DNA from: Xanthomonas campestris pv. phormiicola
Lineage (GTDB): Bacteria > Pseudomonadota > Gammaproteobacteria > Xanthomonadales > Xanthomonadaceae
DNA length: 64,000 nt
NCBI GenBank assembly: GCA_025666215.1
Contig: CP102593.1
Location: 4,849,001 to 4,913,000, forward strand
Direction: 5' to 3'
The position numbers and the translations under genes were made by a program. Under the pieces are notes generated by a model. It was given only the letters and a program-made list of their open reading frames with translations, did no database searches and had not been told where the DNA came from. Shown piece after piece: positions 44,935-54,190 of this stretch; the first letter of the stretch is position 1, and every line of letters starts with the position of its first letter.

Positions 44935-46090
44935 TCCCCATCCACAGCAGCGCCGCCACCGCCAGCGCCGCGCCGCCGACCACCACCCCGCGCCAACCGG
45001 CGTAGGCGTAGGCGGCGGTGCCGAGGCTGGAACCGATCGCGCCGCCGATGAAGTAGCAGGTGACGTAGGCCGAGGTGATGCGGTTGCGCGCCTTCGGATC
45101 CAGTTGGTAGATCACGTGCTGGTTGCCGATGTGCACGCCCTGCACCGCCACGTCCAGCAACAGCACGCCGGCGATCAGCAGCCACAGCGAATGCGGCGCG
45201 GCGGCCAGCAGCAACCACGACAGCAGCAGCATCGCCAGCCCGCCCCAGCCCACCCAGTGCCCGGCGCCGCGGTCGGAGAGCTTGCCCGACAGGTTGGCGG
45301 CGAACGCGCCGGCGGCGCCGATCAGGCCGAACAGGCCGATCGTCGCGGTGCCGTAGCCATAGCTCGGCCCGGACAGCAGGAACGCCAGCGTGGTCCAGAA
45401 CATGCTGAAGCCGGCGAAGATCAGCCCGCCCAGGATGGCGCGCGAGCGCAGCACCGGCTCGTCGCGCAGCAGCGCCAGCACCGAACCGATCAGGTGCGGA
45501 TACGACAACCGCGGATTGCCCGGATGCCGCGGCAGCGCGCGCCACAGCAGCGCCGCCACCAGCAGGATCAGCGCCGCGGCCACCCAGTACACTGTATGCC
45601 AGCCGCCGACGCCGGCCAGCAGCCCGGACACGGTGCGCGCCAGCAGGATGCCGAGCAGCAGCCCGCTCATCACCGTGCCGACCACACGCCCGCGTTCGTG
45701 CGGCGCGGCCAGGGTGGCGGCGAACGGCACCAGGATCTGCGCGGCCACCGAACTGAGTCCGGTAACCAGGGTGCCGAGCAGCAGCAGCGCGAAGCTGGTC
45801 GAGGCGGCGCTGATCAGCAGGCCCACCGCACTGAGCGCGTACAGCCCGACGATCAGGCTGCGGCGCTCGAAGCGGTCGCCCAGCGGCACCAGCAACAGCA
45901 AGCCGGCGGCGTAGGCCAGCTGCGCGGTGGTGACTACCGCGCCGGCGCTGCGCACGTCGATCGCGAAGGTCTGCGCCAGCACTTCCAGCAGCGGCTGCGC
46001 GTAGTAGTTGCTGGCCACCGCCAGGCCGGTGGCGGCGGCCATCAGCAGCACCAGGCCGCGATGCAATGGGGGGTGCGGGGTCGTGTCCAT
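44879..46090 (-). CDS. MFS transporter
   Basis: 403 residues with 12 hydrophobic helices. Typical MFS motif A is VPLGDRFERRSLIVG between helices 2 and 3. Helices include LLGTLVTGLSSVAAQILVPFAA. The family resembles drug or sugar-efflux MFS proteins of the YnfM/YgaY sort. It is divergent from a LysR regulator (104 bases between starts), so it is probably the regulator's target. Its 3' end overlaps the FUSC gene on the other strand. Confidence 0.9.
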   Translation of the reverse strand: MDTTPHPPLHRGLVLLMAAATGLAVASNYYAQPLLEVLAQTFAIDVRSAGAVVTTAQLAYAAGLLLLVPLGDRFERRSLIVGLYALSAVGLLISAASTSFALLLLGTLVTGLSSVAAQILVPFAATLAAPHERGRVVGTVMSGLLLGILLARTVSGLLAGVGGWHTVYWVAAALILLVAALLWRALPRHPGNPRLSYPHLIGSVLALLRDEPVLRSRAILGGLIFAGFSMFWTTLAFLLSGPSYGYGTATIGLFGLIGAAGAFAANLSGKLSDRGAGHWVGWGGLAMLLLSWLLLAAAPHSLWLLIAGVLLLDVAVQGVHIGNQHVIYQLDPKARNRITSAYVTCYFIGGAIGSSLGTAAYAYAGWRGVVVGGAALAVAALLWMGISVRPARPPAALAPLPER

Positions 46091-46151
46091 GAGCCGAATC
46101 CAAGGGTGCGGAAGGAATGGCGCCAGTCTGGGCAAGCACCATCGATCTTTC

Positions 46152-46169
46152 CAATGTATTGTTTTCAAT
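46152..46169. promoter_or_regulatory. Putative LysR binding region
   Basis: The run CAAT-GT-ATTG-TTTT-CAAT contains two overlapping inverted repeats in the short region between the divergent MFS and LysR genes, as expected for a LysR-type operator. Confidence 0.5.
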
Positions 46170-46193
46170 CGACCCATCTCCTTTCCAGATGCC

Positions 46194-47078
46194 ATGCTGA
46201 CCCTGCGCCAACTCGAGTTCGCCGTCGCCGTGGCCGAGGAAGGCAGCTTCACCGCCGCCGCGCGGCGTTGCCACACGGTGCAGTCGGCACTGAGCCACCA
46301 GATCGCCAAGATCGAGGAGGCGCTGGGCGCGCGGCTGTTCGAGCGCGGCGCGCGGCAGGTGCGGCCGACCGCCGCCGGCGAGGTGTTCCTGCACAACGCC
46401 CGCGCCACCCTGCGCGCGGCCGAGCGCCTGCACGAAGAGATGGCGCAGGCGCTGGGCACCGTACGCGGGCGCCTGCACATCGGCCAGATCTCCTCGCTGA
46501 CCACGGTGCAGGTACCGGCCCTGCTGCGCCGCTTCCGCGAAGCGCACAGCGCGGTGGACGTGCACCTGCGCACCGGCATGAGCGATGCGCTGCTGCTCGA
46601 GCTGGGCGAAGGCCGGTTGGACGTGGCCCTGGTCGGGGTCGGCCCGCACATCGTCCTGACCGAGCAGCGCCTGCTGCTGCACGAGGAGCCGCTGGCGCTG
46701 ATCGCCGCGCCCGGCAACCGCTTCGCCGCGCGCGCCGAGGTGTCCCTGCACGAACTGGAGGACGCGCCGATGGCCGGGCTGATCGCCGGCGCCGGCGTGC
46801 GCGGCATCATCGACCGCGCCTTCGCCGAGGCCGGCCTGCGCCAGCGGCTGCAATACGAGGTCACCCATGCCGACCTGCAGCGGCAGCTGGTGGTCGAGGA
46901 CCTGGGCCTGGCGATCGTGCCGCAGACCATGGCCGCGGCGATGCACGGCGTGGCGGTGATCGCGCTGCGCGAGCGCTTCCGTTTCCTGACCTACGCTACC
47001 TGGCGCGCGGACCCGACTCCGGCCGCACGCGCGCTGATCGCGCTGCTGCGGCAGGCGGACGCCGGCGAAACCGGCTAG
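46194..47078 (+). CDS. LysR-family transcriptional regulator
   Basis: 294 residues. The N-terminal winged HTH is LRQLEFAVAVAEEGSFTAAAR plus CHTVQSALSHQIAKIEEALGARLFER (consecutive). The effector domain runs from about residue 90 (GRLHIGQISSLTTVQVPALL). It probably activates the divergent MFS exporter in response to a small ligand. No further target is evident. Confidence 0.93.
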   Translation: MLTLRQLEFAVAVAEEGSFTAAARRCHTVQSALSHQIAKIEEALGARLFERGARQVRPTAAGEVFLHNARATLRAAERLHEEMAQALGTVRGRLHIGQISSLTTVQVPALLRRFREAHSAVDVHLRTGMSDALLLELGEGRLDVALVGVGPHIVLTEQRLLLHEEPLALIAAPGNRFAARAEVSLHELEDAPMAGLIAGAGVRGIIDRAFAEAGLRQRLQYEVTHADLQRQLVVEDLGLAIVPQTMAAAMHGVAVIALRERFRFLTYATWRADPTPAARALIALLRQADAGETG

Positions 47079-47098
47079 CCGCGCCCGTCGCACCCTCT

Positions 47099-47121
47099 GT
47101 AGCAGCGGCTTCAGCCGCGAC
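47099..47121 (+). repeat. Diverged REP element
   Basis: GTAGCAGCGGCTTCAGCCGCGAC: same layout as the other REPs of the window, with a GCGGCTTCAGCCGC stem, after the LysR gene. Confidence 0.7.
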
Positions 47122-47287
47122 GAACGGAGCACAACATCATGGCCCCGCCCGCAAAAGCGGCAGCACGCGTACACCCCCGCAGACGCCACCGCCGACACAG
47201 GTCGCATCGCGGCACGCCCTGCTCCGCGGCACCGCCTCCCTCCCGCAACGAACCTGCTAGGCTGCGCCGGTTCGCAAAGGAGCCTGC

Positions 47288-49210
47288 ATGTCCGGCCATA
47301 GCCAGTTCGCCCTGCTGAAACAGCGCCGCTTCCTGCCGTTCTTCGTGGTCCAGGGGCTGGGCGCGTTCAACGACAACGTCTACCGGCAGGCGATCATCGG
47401 CCTGCTGTTCTATCTGGGCGTCACCCCCGAGCAGCGCACGCTGTACACCAACCTGGCGCCGGCGCTGTTCATCCTGCCGTACTTCCTGTTCTCCGCATTG
47501 GCCGGGCAGATCGCCGAGAAGCTGGAGAAATCGCGGCTGGTGGTCATCACCACCACGATGGAGATCGCGATCATGTCGCTGGCCGCGGTCGGCTTCCTGA
47601 CCGAGAACATGGCCGTGCTGCTGGTCGCGCTGTTCTGCACCGGCCTGCAATCGACCCTGTTCGGCCCGGTCAAATACTCGATCCTGCCGTCGGTGTTGAA
47701 GCCGGAAGAACTGACCGGCGGCAACGGCCTGGTCGAGATGGGCACCTCGATCTCGATCCTGTGCGGCATGATCCTGGGCGGGCTGATCTTCCAGATCGCC
47801 GGCAGCCACGGCCCGGTCGCCGCGGCCACCGCGGTGATCGCGCTGGCGGTCACCGGCAACCTGGTCGCGCGGCTCATTCCCAAGGTCGATGCCGGCGCGC
47901 CGGAGCTGAAGATCAACTGGAATCCGCTGCCCGAGTCGCTGGCGATCATGCGCCTGACCCGGCGCCAGCTGGCGGTGCGCAACGCGGTGCTCGGCGTGTC
48001 CTGGTTCTGGTTCATCGGCACGGTGCTGACCGCGCAGCTGCCGACCTACGCCGAACTCAACCTCGGCGGCGCGCAGGACCTGTACATCTTCGCGCTGGCG
48101 CTGTTCTCGATCGGCACCGGCACCGGCTCGCTGCTGTGCGAGAAGCTGTCCGGGCGTACCGTGGAAATCGGCCTGGTGCCGCTGGGCGCGTTCGGCATCA
48201 GCGCATTCATGCTCGACCTGTACTTCGCCCGCCCTGGCGGCGCGCTGCAGGCCGGGCTGGGCATCGGCCAGTTCGTGCACCAGGCCGGCAGCTGGCGGAT
48301 CATGCTCGACCTGGTCGGCATCGGCCTGTGCACCGGCCTGTTCGTGGTGCCGCTGTTCGCGCTGATCCAGAGCCGCACGCCCAAGGCGGAACTGTCGCGG
48401 GTCATCGCCGGGCTCAACATCCAGAACTCGATGTTCATCGTCATCGCCGCGATGGTCGGCATCGCGCTGCAGATGAAACAGCTGGCGTTGTTCGGCGTGC
48501 GTGTGCCGATGCCCAGGCTGAGCATCCCGCAGGTGTTCCTGGCGCTGGCCATCGCCAACGCGGTGGTGGCGATCTGGATCTTCAGCATCGTCCCCGAATT
48601 CCTGATGCGCTTCCTCAGCTGGGTGATGGTGCGCGCGCTGTACCGGCTGCGCCTGCACGGCATCGAGCGGCACGTGCCCGACGAGGGTGCGGCGCTGATC
48701 GTGTGCAACCACGTCAGCTACATGGACGCGCTGGTGCTGGCCGCGTCGATCCCGCGTCCGGTGCGTTTCGTCATGTATTACCGCATCTTCAACATCCCGG
48801 TGATGCGCTGGATCTTCCGCACCGCCAAGGCGATCCCGATCGCCGGCGCGCGCGAGGACCCGGCGCTGATGCAGCGCGCGTTCGACGCCATCGACGCGGC
48901 GCTGGCCGAGGGCGAACTGGTGTGCATCTTCCCCGAGGGCGCGCTGACCAAGGACGGGGACATCGCCAAGTTCAAGTCCGGCGTGGAGAAGATCCTCGAG
49001 CGCCGCGCGGTGCCGGTCGTGCCAATGGCGCTGCGCAACATGTGGACCAGCATGTGGAGCAAGCGCGATTCGCGGCTGCGGCGCATGCGCGTGCCGCGGC
49101 GCTTCCGCGCGCACGTGGAGGTGATCGCCGGCGCGCCGGTGGCGGCCGCCGAGGCCAGCGCCGAGCTGCTGGAAACGCAGGTGCGGCAGCTGCGCGGGGA
49201 TGCCGCATGA
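47288..49210 (+). CDS. LplT-like MFS flippase fused to PlsC-type acyltransferase
   Basis: 640 residues. The first about 420 form an MFS module like the lysophospholipid transporter LplT (FFVVQGLGAFNDNVYRQAII). The C-terminal 200 form an acyltransferase with HX4D (NHVSYMD) and FPEGALTKDGDIAKFKSG. In many bacteria LplT works with Aas, which has an acyltransferase and an acyl-ACP synthetase. The synthetase domain is absent here. Likely role: inward movement and re-acylation of lysophospholipids at the inner membrane. Confidence 0.9.
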   Translation: MSGHSQFALLKQRRFLPFFVVQGLGAFNDNVYRQAIIGLLFYLGVTPEQRTLYTNLAPALFILPYFLFSALAGQIAEKLEKSRLVVITTTMEIAIMSLAAVGFLTENMAVLLVALFCTGLQSTLFGPVKYSILPSVLKPEELTGGNGLVEMGTSISILCGMILGGLIFQIAGSHGPVAAATAVIALAVTGNLVARLIPKVDAGAPELKINWNPLPESLAIMRLTRRQLAVRNAVLGVSWFWFIGTVLTAQLPTYAELNLGGAQDLYIFALALFSIGTGTGSLLCEKLSGRTVEIGLVPLGAFGISAFMLDLYFARPGGALQAGLGIGQFVHQAGSWRIMLDLVGIGLCTGLFVVPLFALIQSRTPKAELSRVIAGLNIQNSMFIVIAAMVGIALQMKQLALFGVRVPMPRLSIPQVFLALAIANAVVAIWIFSIVPEFLMRFLSWVMVRALYRLRLHGIERHVPDEGAALIVCNHVSYMDALVLAASIPRPVRFVMYYRIFNIPVMRWIFRTAKAIPIAGAREDPALMQRAFDAIDAALAEGELVCIFPEGALTKDGDIAKFKSGVEKILERRAVPVVPMALRNMWTSMWSKRDSRLRRMRVPRRFRAHVEVIAGAPVAAAEASAELLETQVRQLRGDAA

Positions 49211-49304
49211 ACCTGCAAGGTGCCTGGAAACGCCGCTTCGGGTAGATTAGGCGCCGGGGAGACGCCTGCGTACTGCAGCGGCGTCCATTGCAGGGGTCGA
49301 TCAG

Positions 49305-49604
49305 TTGAGTCAGGCATTGCCGCCACCACCGCCCAACGGCGCGGGCATCTACGTCCCCAACAATCTGGTGTGGGCGATCCTGTCCACGCTGTTCTGCTGC
49401 CTGCCGCTGGGCGTGGTGTCGATCGTCTATGCCTCGCAGGTGGACGGCAAGCGCGCCGCCGGCGACGTGGCCGGCGCACGCGAGGCCTCGCGCAAGGCCG
49501 GCCTGTGGGCGATGTGGTCCGCGCTCGCCGCGCCGATCCTGCTCGGGCTGTGGTTCCTGCTGTTCGGCGGCATCGCGATCCTCAGCAGCGCGCTGGGGCA
49601 GTGA
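49305..49604 (+). CDS. CD225/dispanin-family membrane protein 1
   Basis: 99 residues from a TTG start (MSQALPPPPPNGAG). The proline-rich N-terminus is followed by YVPNNLVWAILSTLFCCLPLG, the hallmark of bacterial CD225/dispanin-like proteins, and a second helix (WSALAAPILLGLWFLLFGGIAI). Between the helices is the conserved loop ASQVDGKRAAGDVAGAREASRKA. The function in bacteria is not established. It is paired with a paralogue 55 bases downstream. Confidence 0.85.
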   Translation: MSQALPPPPPNGAGIYVPNNLVWAILSTLFCCLPLGVVSIVYASQVDGKRAAGDVAGAREASRKAGLWAMWSALAAPILLGLWFLLFGGIAILSSALGQ

Positions 49605-49659
49605 GTCCGCCCGCTTTCTCGTTTTTTCTTCGTTCCACCACGCAACCGGAGTAACACGG

Positions 49660-49941
49660 ATGAATACCACCGCACCGCAAGTGTCCAACAATCTGGTCTG
49701 GGCGATCCTGAGCACGCTGTTCTGCTGCCTGCCGCTGGGCATCGTTTCGATCGTGTTCGCCGCCCAGGTCAACACCAAGCTCGCCGCCGGCGACGTCGCC
49801 GGCGCCCGCGAATCGGCCGACAAGGCCAAGAAGTGGGCGATCTACTCGGCCATCGCCTGGGTGGTGCTGGTCGTGCTGTACCTGATCTTCATCTTCGCCC
49901 TGGGCGGCCTGGGCATGATGCAGCAGTCCTCGTCGTACTGA
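49660..49941 (+). CDS. CD225/dispanin-family membrane protein 2
   Basis: 93 residues. NNLVWAILSTLFCCLPLGIVSIVFAAQVNTKL is the family block (cut here: NNLVWAILSTLFCCLPLG, then IVSIVFAAQVNTKL). The second helix is IYSAIAWVVLVVLYLIFIF and it ends in MMQQSSSY. It lacks the proline-rich N-terminus of its neighbour. Tandem copies suggest hetero-oligomers. A DUF2752 gene follows 67 bases later. Confidence 0.86.
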   Translation: MNTTAPQVSNNLVWAILSTLFCCLPLGIVSIVFAAQVNTKLAAGDVAGARESADKAKKWAIYSAIAWVVLVVLYLIFIFALGGLGMMQQSSSY

Positions 49942-50008
49942 TCGAACCGGGGCCGCCGCTGCCGCGCGCAGCGGCGGCCCGCGCTGATCGCCTCCGATTC
50001 CGCACACC

Positions 50009-50428
50009 ATGCTCCTGCGCGGACGCTCCCTGCCCCGCTGGTTGCCGCTGGCCGCGATGAGCGGCGCCGCCGTGGCGGCCACGCTGGTGCTGCGCCGGGT
50101 CGATCCCAACGTGCCGGGCAATCCGTTGCCGGCCTGCCCGTTCTACGCCCTCACCGGCCTGTACTGCCCAGGCTGCGGCAGCACCCGCTGCCTGCACGCG
50201 CTGGTGCACCTGGACCTGGCCCACGCGCTGGCGAGCAATCCCTTGCTGGTGGTGGCGTTGCCGCTGCTGGCGATCATGGCGCTCAATGCCGCCGGACTGC
50301 GCATGCGCCCGCTGGCGCCGCTGCTGAAGATCCTCGCCGACCCGCGCCTGTGGCTGTGGCTGCTGCTCGGCTACGCCGTGCTGCGCAACCTGCCGTGGTA
50401 CCCGTTCACGCTGCTGGCGCCGGGCTAG
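50009..50428 (+). CDS. DUF2752 membrane protein
   Basis: 139 residues with three hydrophobic helices. The family signature is CPFYALTGLYCPGCGSTRCLHALVHLDLAHAL (in parts: YALTGLYCPGCGSTR and LHALVHLDL), with the paired cysteines of CPGCG. Genes of this family often stand next to CD225-like genes, as here. The function is unknown. It is convergent with ampE (13 bases between stops). Confidence 0.88.
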   Translation: MLLRGRSLPRWLPLAAMSGAAVAATLVLRRVDPNVPGNPLPACPFYALTGLYCPGCGSTRCLHALVHLDLAHALASNPLLVVALPLLAIMALNAAGLRMRPLAPLLKILADPRLWLWLLLGYAVLRNLPWYPFTLLAPG

Positions 50429-50441
50429 CGCGACGCACGCC

Positions 50442-51338
50442 TCAGCTGACCCAGCCGGCGATCACCAGCAGCGCCAGCACCACCAGCCACAGCAGCAGCA
50501 CCCGCCAGATCTGGCTCATCGCATCGCGCAATTCCGGCAAGCGCCGCAGCACCGGCACCACCATGCCGGCATCGCTGTAGTCGTGCGCCTCTTCGTCGAG
50601 TTCGCCGCGCACGCTGGCGCAGGCCACCGGGCCGAGGAAGCCGCTGTCCAGCTGCCAGCGATTGCCGCCGGCCGCGCGCCAGGCGCCGAACACGGTCTCG
50701 AAGTTGCCGACCAGCGCCAGCGAGAAGGTCATCAGCTGCGCCACCGGCCATTCCATCGCGGCCAGCACGGTGCGCGCACCGAGTGCGGTGGCCAGCGGCA
50801 GCCGAGGCGCATACGGGCCGACCGCGGCCAGCGCCAGCAGGCGATAGCCGAGCGCGCCGAACGGCCCCAGCAGCAGGAACCAGAACAGCACCGCGAACCA
50901 GCGCCGCAACGCGCTGACCGCCACCGCCTCCACCAGTCCCGCCGGATCCTCGCGCGGCGGTCCGCCATCGGCCTGCAGCTGCGCGACCGCCACGCGCCGC
51001 GCGGCGACGTCGTCGGCCTCGATCACCGCTTCCACGTCGGTATCCAGGTCGCGCGGCCCCCAGCTGAAGGCCAGCACCAGCACGCCGAACAGCAGCGCCA
51101 GCAGGCCCAGGTGCGGCGCGGCGAGCAGCCACTGCAGCAGGCCCACCAGCAGCAAGGCCGGCAGCAACGCCAGCGCGATGCCGTAGCGGCCGCGCCAGCC
51201 GCTGCCTTCGCCGGCGTGCGCATCCAGCCACGACAGCCAGTCGCCATAGGCATCGAAGCGGCGCAGCGAGGCCACCATGCCGGGCGCGACATGGCCCAGC
51301 ACCAGGGCAACGATCACAGCGACGAGGGTAGTGAACAT
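50442..51338 (-). CDS. ampE: AmpE-like inner-membrane protein
   Basis: 298 residues with about four hydrophobic segments. The conserved parts are TDVEAVIEADDVAARRVA and LLFGVLVLAFSWGPRDLDTDV (overlapping), NRWQLDSGFLGP and a C-terminal helix. AmpE is linked to beta-lactamase regulation and peptidoglycan recycling through AmpD in other bacteria. No ampD lies next to it here; the upstream gene is nudC. The role here is by homology. Confidence 0.82.
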   Translation of the reverse strand: MFTTLVAVIVALVLGHVAPGMVASLRRFDAYGDWLSWLDAHAGEGSGWRGRYGIALALLPALLLVGLLQWLLAAPHLGLLALLFGVLVLAFSWGPRDLDTDVEAVIEADDVAARRVAVAQLQADGGPPREDPAGLVEAVAVSALRRWFAVLFWFLLLGPFGALGYRLLALAAVGPYAPRLPLATALGARTVLAAMEWPVAQLMTFSLALVGNFETVFGAWRAAGGNRWQLDSGFLGPVACASVRGELDEEAHDYSDAGMVVPVLRRLPELRDAMSQIWRVLLLWLVVLALLVIAGWVS

Positions 51339-51399
51339 GCAGGTCCTCCGGGACCGTTCTGAAGCGTGTGCCGCGGCGGGCGCCGGCACGGCAGTGCGG

Positions 51400-52335
51400 C
51401 TAGGCGTCGTGGTCGCCGCCGCGGCGGTACCAGTCCTCGACCAGCGCGCGCGCGATGGAGATCCGCGGTGGCAGGCGCAGGCCGTGCCCGTCGTCGGCGC
51501 TGTCGCCCTGCGCCGCGGCGCGCTGCAGGGCGGCGCCGATCTCGTCGCGTTCGAACCAGCGCGCATCCTCCAGCTCGCCATCTACCTGCGGCGCGTCGGG
51601 TTCGGCCAAGGCGCGGAAGCCGAGCATCAGCGCGCCGGGGAACGGCCAGGGCTGCGCGCCGTAATAGCGGCAGCTGCCAGGCCGGACCCGCACCTGGGTC
51701 TCCTCGGCCACCTCGCGCGCCACGGTCTGCTCCAGCGACTCGCCCGGCTCGACGAAGCCGGCGATCACCGAATAGCGCCGCGCCGGCCAGCTCGCCTGGC
51801 GCCCCAGCAGCAGCCGCGCACCGTCGCTGACCGCCACGATCACCGCCGGATCCACGCGCGGATAGTGTTCGCTGGCGCATTGCGTGCACACACCGAGAAA
51901 GCCGCCGCGGCGAAACGCAATGGCGCCGCCGCAGACGCCGCAGAAGCGCGTGCGCGACTGCCAGTGCAGCATGCCGCGGGCATAGGCGAACAGGCCCGAG
52001 GCGAGCGCCGGCCACTCGGCCGCGGCGCGGCGCAGGTCCATGCGCTGCGGCGGATCGATGTCGGCGTCGCGCATGCCCGCCCCCACCGCGAACCAGGCAT
52101 CGCCATCGCGCAGGCCGAGAAAGATCGCCTGCTCGACCACGTCGCCCAGCGCCGCGCCGGTCAGCGCCAGCGGCTGGCCGTGCGCATCGGCGTAGGCATT
52201 GCCATCGGCATCGAGCAGCAGCAGGCGCGCGGCGGGCCAGGCGCGGCGCAGGGCTTCGGGATCGTTGCGCAGCGAGTCGGCGCGGTCGACGACCGCGTCG
52301 GCGAACGCGAAGGAAACAGGCGTCAGGTCGGGCAT
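51400..52335 (-). CDS. nudC: NAD(+) diphosphatase / NADH pyrophosphatase
   Basis: 311 residues. The zinc ribbon is FCGVCGGAI...GVCTQC. The Nudix box is GFVEPGESLEQTVAREVAEETQV, cut here as GFVEPGESLEQTVARE plus VAEETQV. The NudC signature QPWPFPGALM follows. It hydrolyses NAD(H) to NMN(H) and AMP and removes NAD caps from RNA. It lies 61 bases upstream of ampE on the same strand. Confidence 0.95.
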   Translation of the reverse strand: MPDLTPVSFAFADAVVDRADSLRNDPEALRRAWPAARLLLLDADGNAYADAHGQPLALTGAALGDVVEQAIFLGLRDGDAWFAVGAGMRDADIDPPQRMDLRRAAAEWPALASGLFAYARGMLHWQSRTRFCGVCGGAIAFRRGGFLGVCTQCASEHYPRVDPAVIVAVSDGARLLLGRQASWPARRYSVIAGFVEPGESLEQTVAREVAEETQVRVRPGSCRYYGAQPWPFPGALMLGFRALAEPDAPQVDGELEDARWFERDEIGAALQRAAAQGDSADDGHGLRLPPRISIARALVEDWYRRGGDHDA

Positions 52336-52383
52336 GCGGCGCAGGGTGCAGGCAAACCGCGCATCCGGCAAGCCGCAGCGTGT

Positions 52384-52770
52384 CTACACGCTGAAGCTGC
52401 TGCCGCAGCCGCAGGTGGTCTTGGCGTTGGGATTGCGGATCACGAACTGCGCGCCATGCAGGCCTTCGCTGTAATCCACTTCCGCGCCCATCAGGTACTG
52501 CAGGCTCAGCGGGTCGACCAGCAGGGTGACCTCGTCGGTGCGCACCGACAGGTCGTCCTCGGCGCGGTTCTCGTCGAACTCGAAGCCGTACTGGAACCCG
52601 GAACAGCCGCCGCCCTGGATGTACACGCGCAACGCCAGCGCGTCGTTGCCTTCCTCGCGGATCAGCTCGCGCACCTTGGCCGCGGCGGCCTGGGTGAAGT
52701 TCAGCGGCCGCTCCAGCGACTGGTAGTCGGGCGCGGGCGCGGCACTGGGCAGGGAAACGAGAGTACTCAT
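52384..52770 (-). CDS. erpA: Iron-sulfur cluster insertion protein ErpA (A-type carrier)
   Basis: 128 residues. The HesB/IscA core has all three cysteines: [13 protein letters not shown] and CGCGSSFSV at the end. It receives Fe-S clusters from the assembly scaffold and delivers them to target enzymes. It stands alone between nudC and the bactofilin. Confidence 0.95.
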   Translation of the reverse strand: MSTLVSLPSAAPAPDYQSLERPLNFTQAAAAKVRELIREEGNDALALRVYIQGGGCSGFQYGFEFDENRAEDDLSVRTDEVTLLVDPLSLQYLMGAEVDYSEGLHGAQFVIRNPNAKTTCGCGSSFSV

Positions 52771-52801
52771 TGCGGCAGGATGGGGGCGGCCGGGAGCCGA
52801 A

Positions 52802-53254
52802 TCAAGCATCCGCCGCGGTCAGCGCGCGCTGCGCCGGCTCGGCCTGCGGTTCTTCGTGCACGCGCTCCGGCGGCGCCAGCGCGGCCATGCTGCCGGCATG
52901 GATCAGCCGCCCGGTCAGCTGCGCACCGGCGTTCATCTCCACCACCTGGTAGTGCACGTTGCCCTGCACCCGCGCCTTCGGCGCCAGTTCCACGCGCTCG
53001 GCGGCATGCACGTCGCCGGTCAGCTGGCCGTTGATGATCACGATCGGCGCGCGCACCTCGCCCTCGATGCTGCCGTGCTCGGACAGGGTCAGCGTCGCCG
53101 GCGCGCCGTCCTCGGCCAGCACCTTGCCCAGGATGCGCCCTTCCACGTACAGGCCGCCGCTGAACACCAGGTCGCCCCGGATCACCACCTGCGCGCCGAT
53201 CAGGGTATCCACCACGGTCTGGCCGCTGCTGCGGCCGTTCTTGCTTCCGAACAT
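52802..53254 (-). CDS. Bactofilin
   Basis: 150 residues. The short N-terminal tail is followed by a right-handed beta-helix region with repeated hydrophobic pattern ([60 protein letters not shown]), then a Pro/Glu/Ala tail. Bactofilins polymerise into filaments that place cell-wall or polysaccharide enzymes. The stop of the upstream DUF6776 gene is seven bases before the start, so the two are co-transcribed. Confidence 0.94.
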   Translation of the reverse strand: MFGSKNGRSSGQTVVDTLIGAQVVIRGDLVFSGGLYVEGRILGKVLAEDGAPATLTLSEHGSIEGEVRAPIVIINGQLTGDVHAAERVELAPKARVQGNVHYQVVEMNAGAQLTGRLIHAGSMAALAPPERVHEEPQAEPAQRALTAADA

Positions 53255-53261
53255 AAGCTGC

Positions 53262-53996
53262 CTATTCCCCTTTGCCGTTGCCGGCCAGTGTCCAATCGAA
53301 ACTCTGGGTGACCGGCGCCCCTCCGCCGGACAGCGATACTCGCACCCGCTGCGGGGTGAAATCCTTGGGCAGGATCACGCTGCCGTCCAACTGCTGGAAA
53401 TAGCGGAAGGAATAGTCCTGGCCGGGCACGCCGCTCTTCTGGTGCAGTTCGTCCCAGCCCACGCTGGTCAGCTTGCCGCCGCGCACGCCCTCCACCGCCA
53501 GGCGCATCTGGCCCTGGCTGATCGCGCCGCGGTTGAGGTTCTGGGTCAGCACCACGTTGTAGTGCCAGGTGCCGCCGGCCTCGGCCGAGAACTCCGCCGA
53601 ATGCACGGTCAGGCCCTTGCGCTGGCTGGTGGCGCCGACCAGGCGTTCGTAGAAGGCCACGTCGGCGCGCAGCCCGGCGATCTCCTCGTCGCGCTCGGCC
53701 AGCGAACTCTGCACCTCGTTGTTGGCGGCGCGGCTGATCTGGTCGGAGCGGGCCAGGGTGGCCTGGCGCTGGTTGAGCGTGTCGATCTGCCGCTGCTGCG
53801 CCTGCAGCCTGGCTTCGGCCTGCCGCAGTTGCGTCCTGACCTCGCCCAGCTGCGGCGCGGCCCGGCGGCTGGCCAGCAGCCAGGTTCCCGCCAGCGACAG
53901 CAGCCAGACGATGGCGAGCAGCAACCACAGGCCGCGTCCGCGCACGGGCGCGGCGCCGTTGGGCACGATCTGGAAACGGGGTACGGGTCGGTTCAT
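53262..53996 (-). CDS. DUF6776 membrane-anchored coiled-coil protein
   Basis: 244 residues. One N-terminal helix (GLWLLLAIVWLLSLAGTWLLA) is followed by a coiled coil (about 50-115, LRQAEARLQAQQRQIDTLNQRQ) and a periplasmic beta-rich domain (GTWHYNVVLTQNLNRG). In related genomes it precedes the bactofilin gene, which suggests it links the filament to the envelope. That is inference. Confidence 0.85.
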   Translation of the reverse strand: MNRPVPRFQIVPNGAAPVRGRGLWLLLAIVWLLSLAGTWLLASRRAAPQLGEVRTQLRQAEARLQAQQRQIDTLNQRQATLARSDQISRAANNEVQSSLAERDEEIAGLRADVAFYERLVGATSQRKGLTVHSAEFSAEAGGTWHYNVVLTQNLNRGAISQGQMRLAVEGVRGGKLTSVGWDELHQKSGVPGQDYSFRYFQQLDGSVILPKDFTPQRVRVSLSGGGAPVTQSFDWTLAGNGKGE

Positions 53997-54190
53997 CGCC
54001 ACAACCGCGCCACCGAGGAGGCAGCGGCGTCGATCCTCGCGGAGGGTAGGCCGGCCCGTTAGTGTAAGCCACGCATGGGCGCTGACTGTTACCGTCGGCG
54101 TCGCCGCCCAGCCGCAGCGCACATGCTGGCCTTCACCGCACGCTTGGCCGATAGTGGCCGCCACCCGCGCATCTGCAGGAGCGCCTTGCC

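Noticed and set aside
49207..49245. 12-codon open frame starting at the stop of the LplT-PlsC fusion gene
   Set aside because: Too short, with no ribosome site beyond the overlap and no conserved feature to support it.
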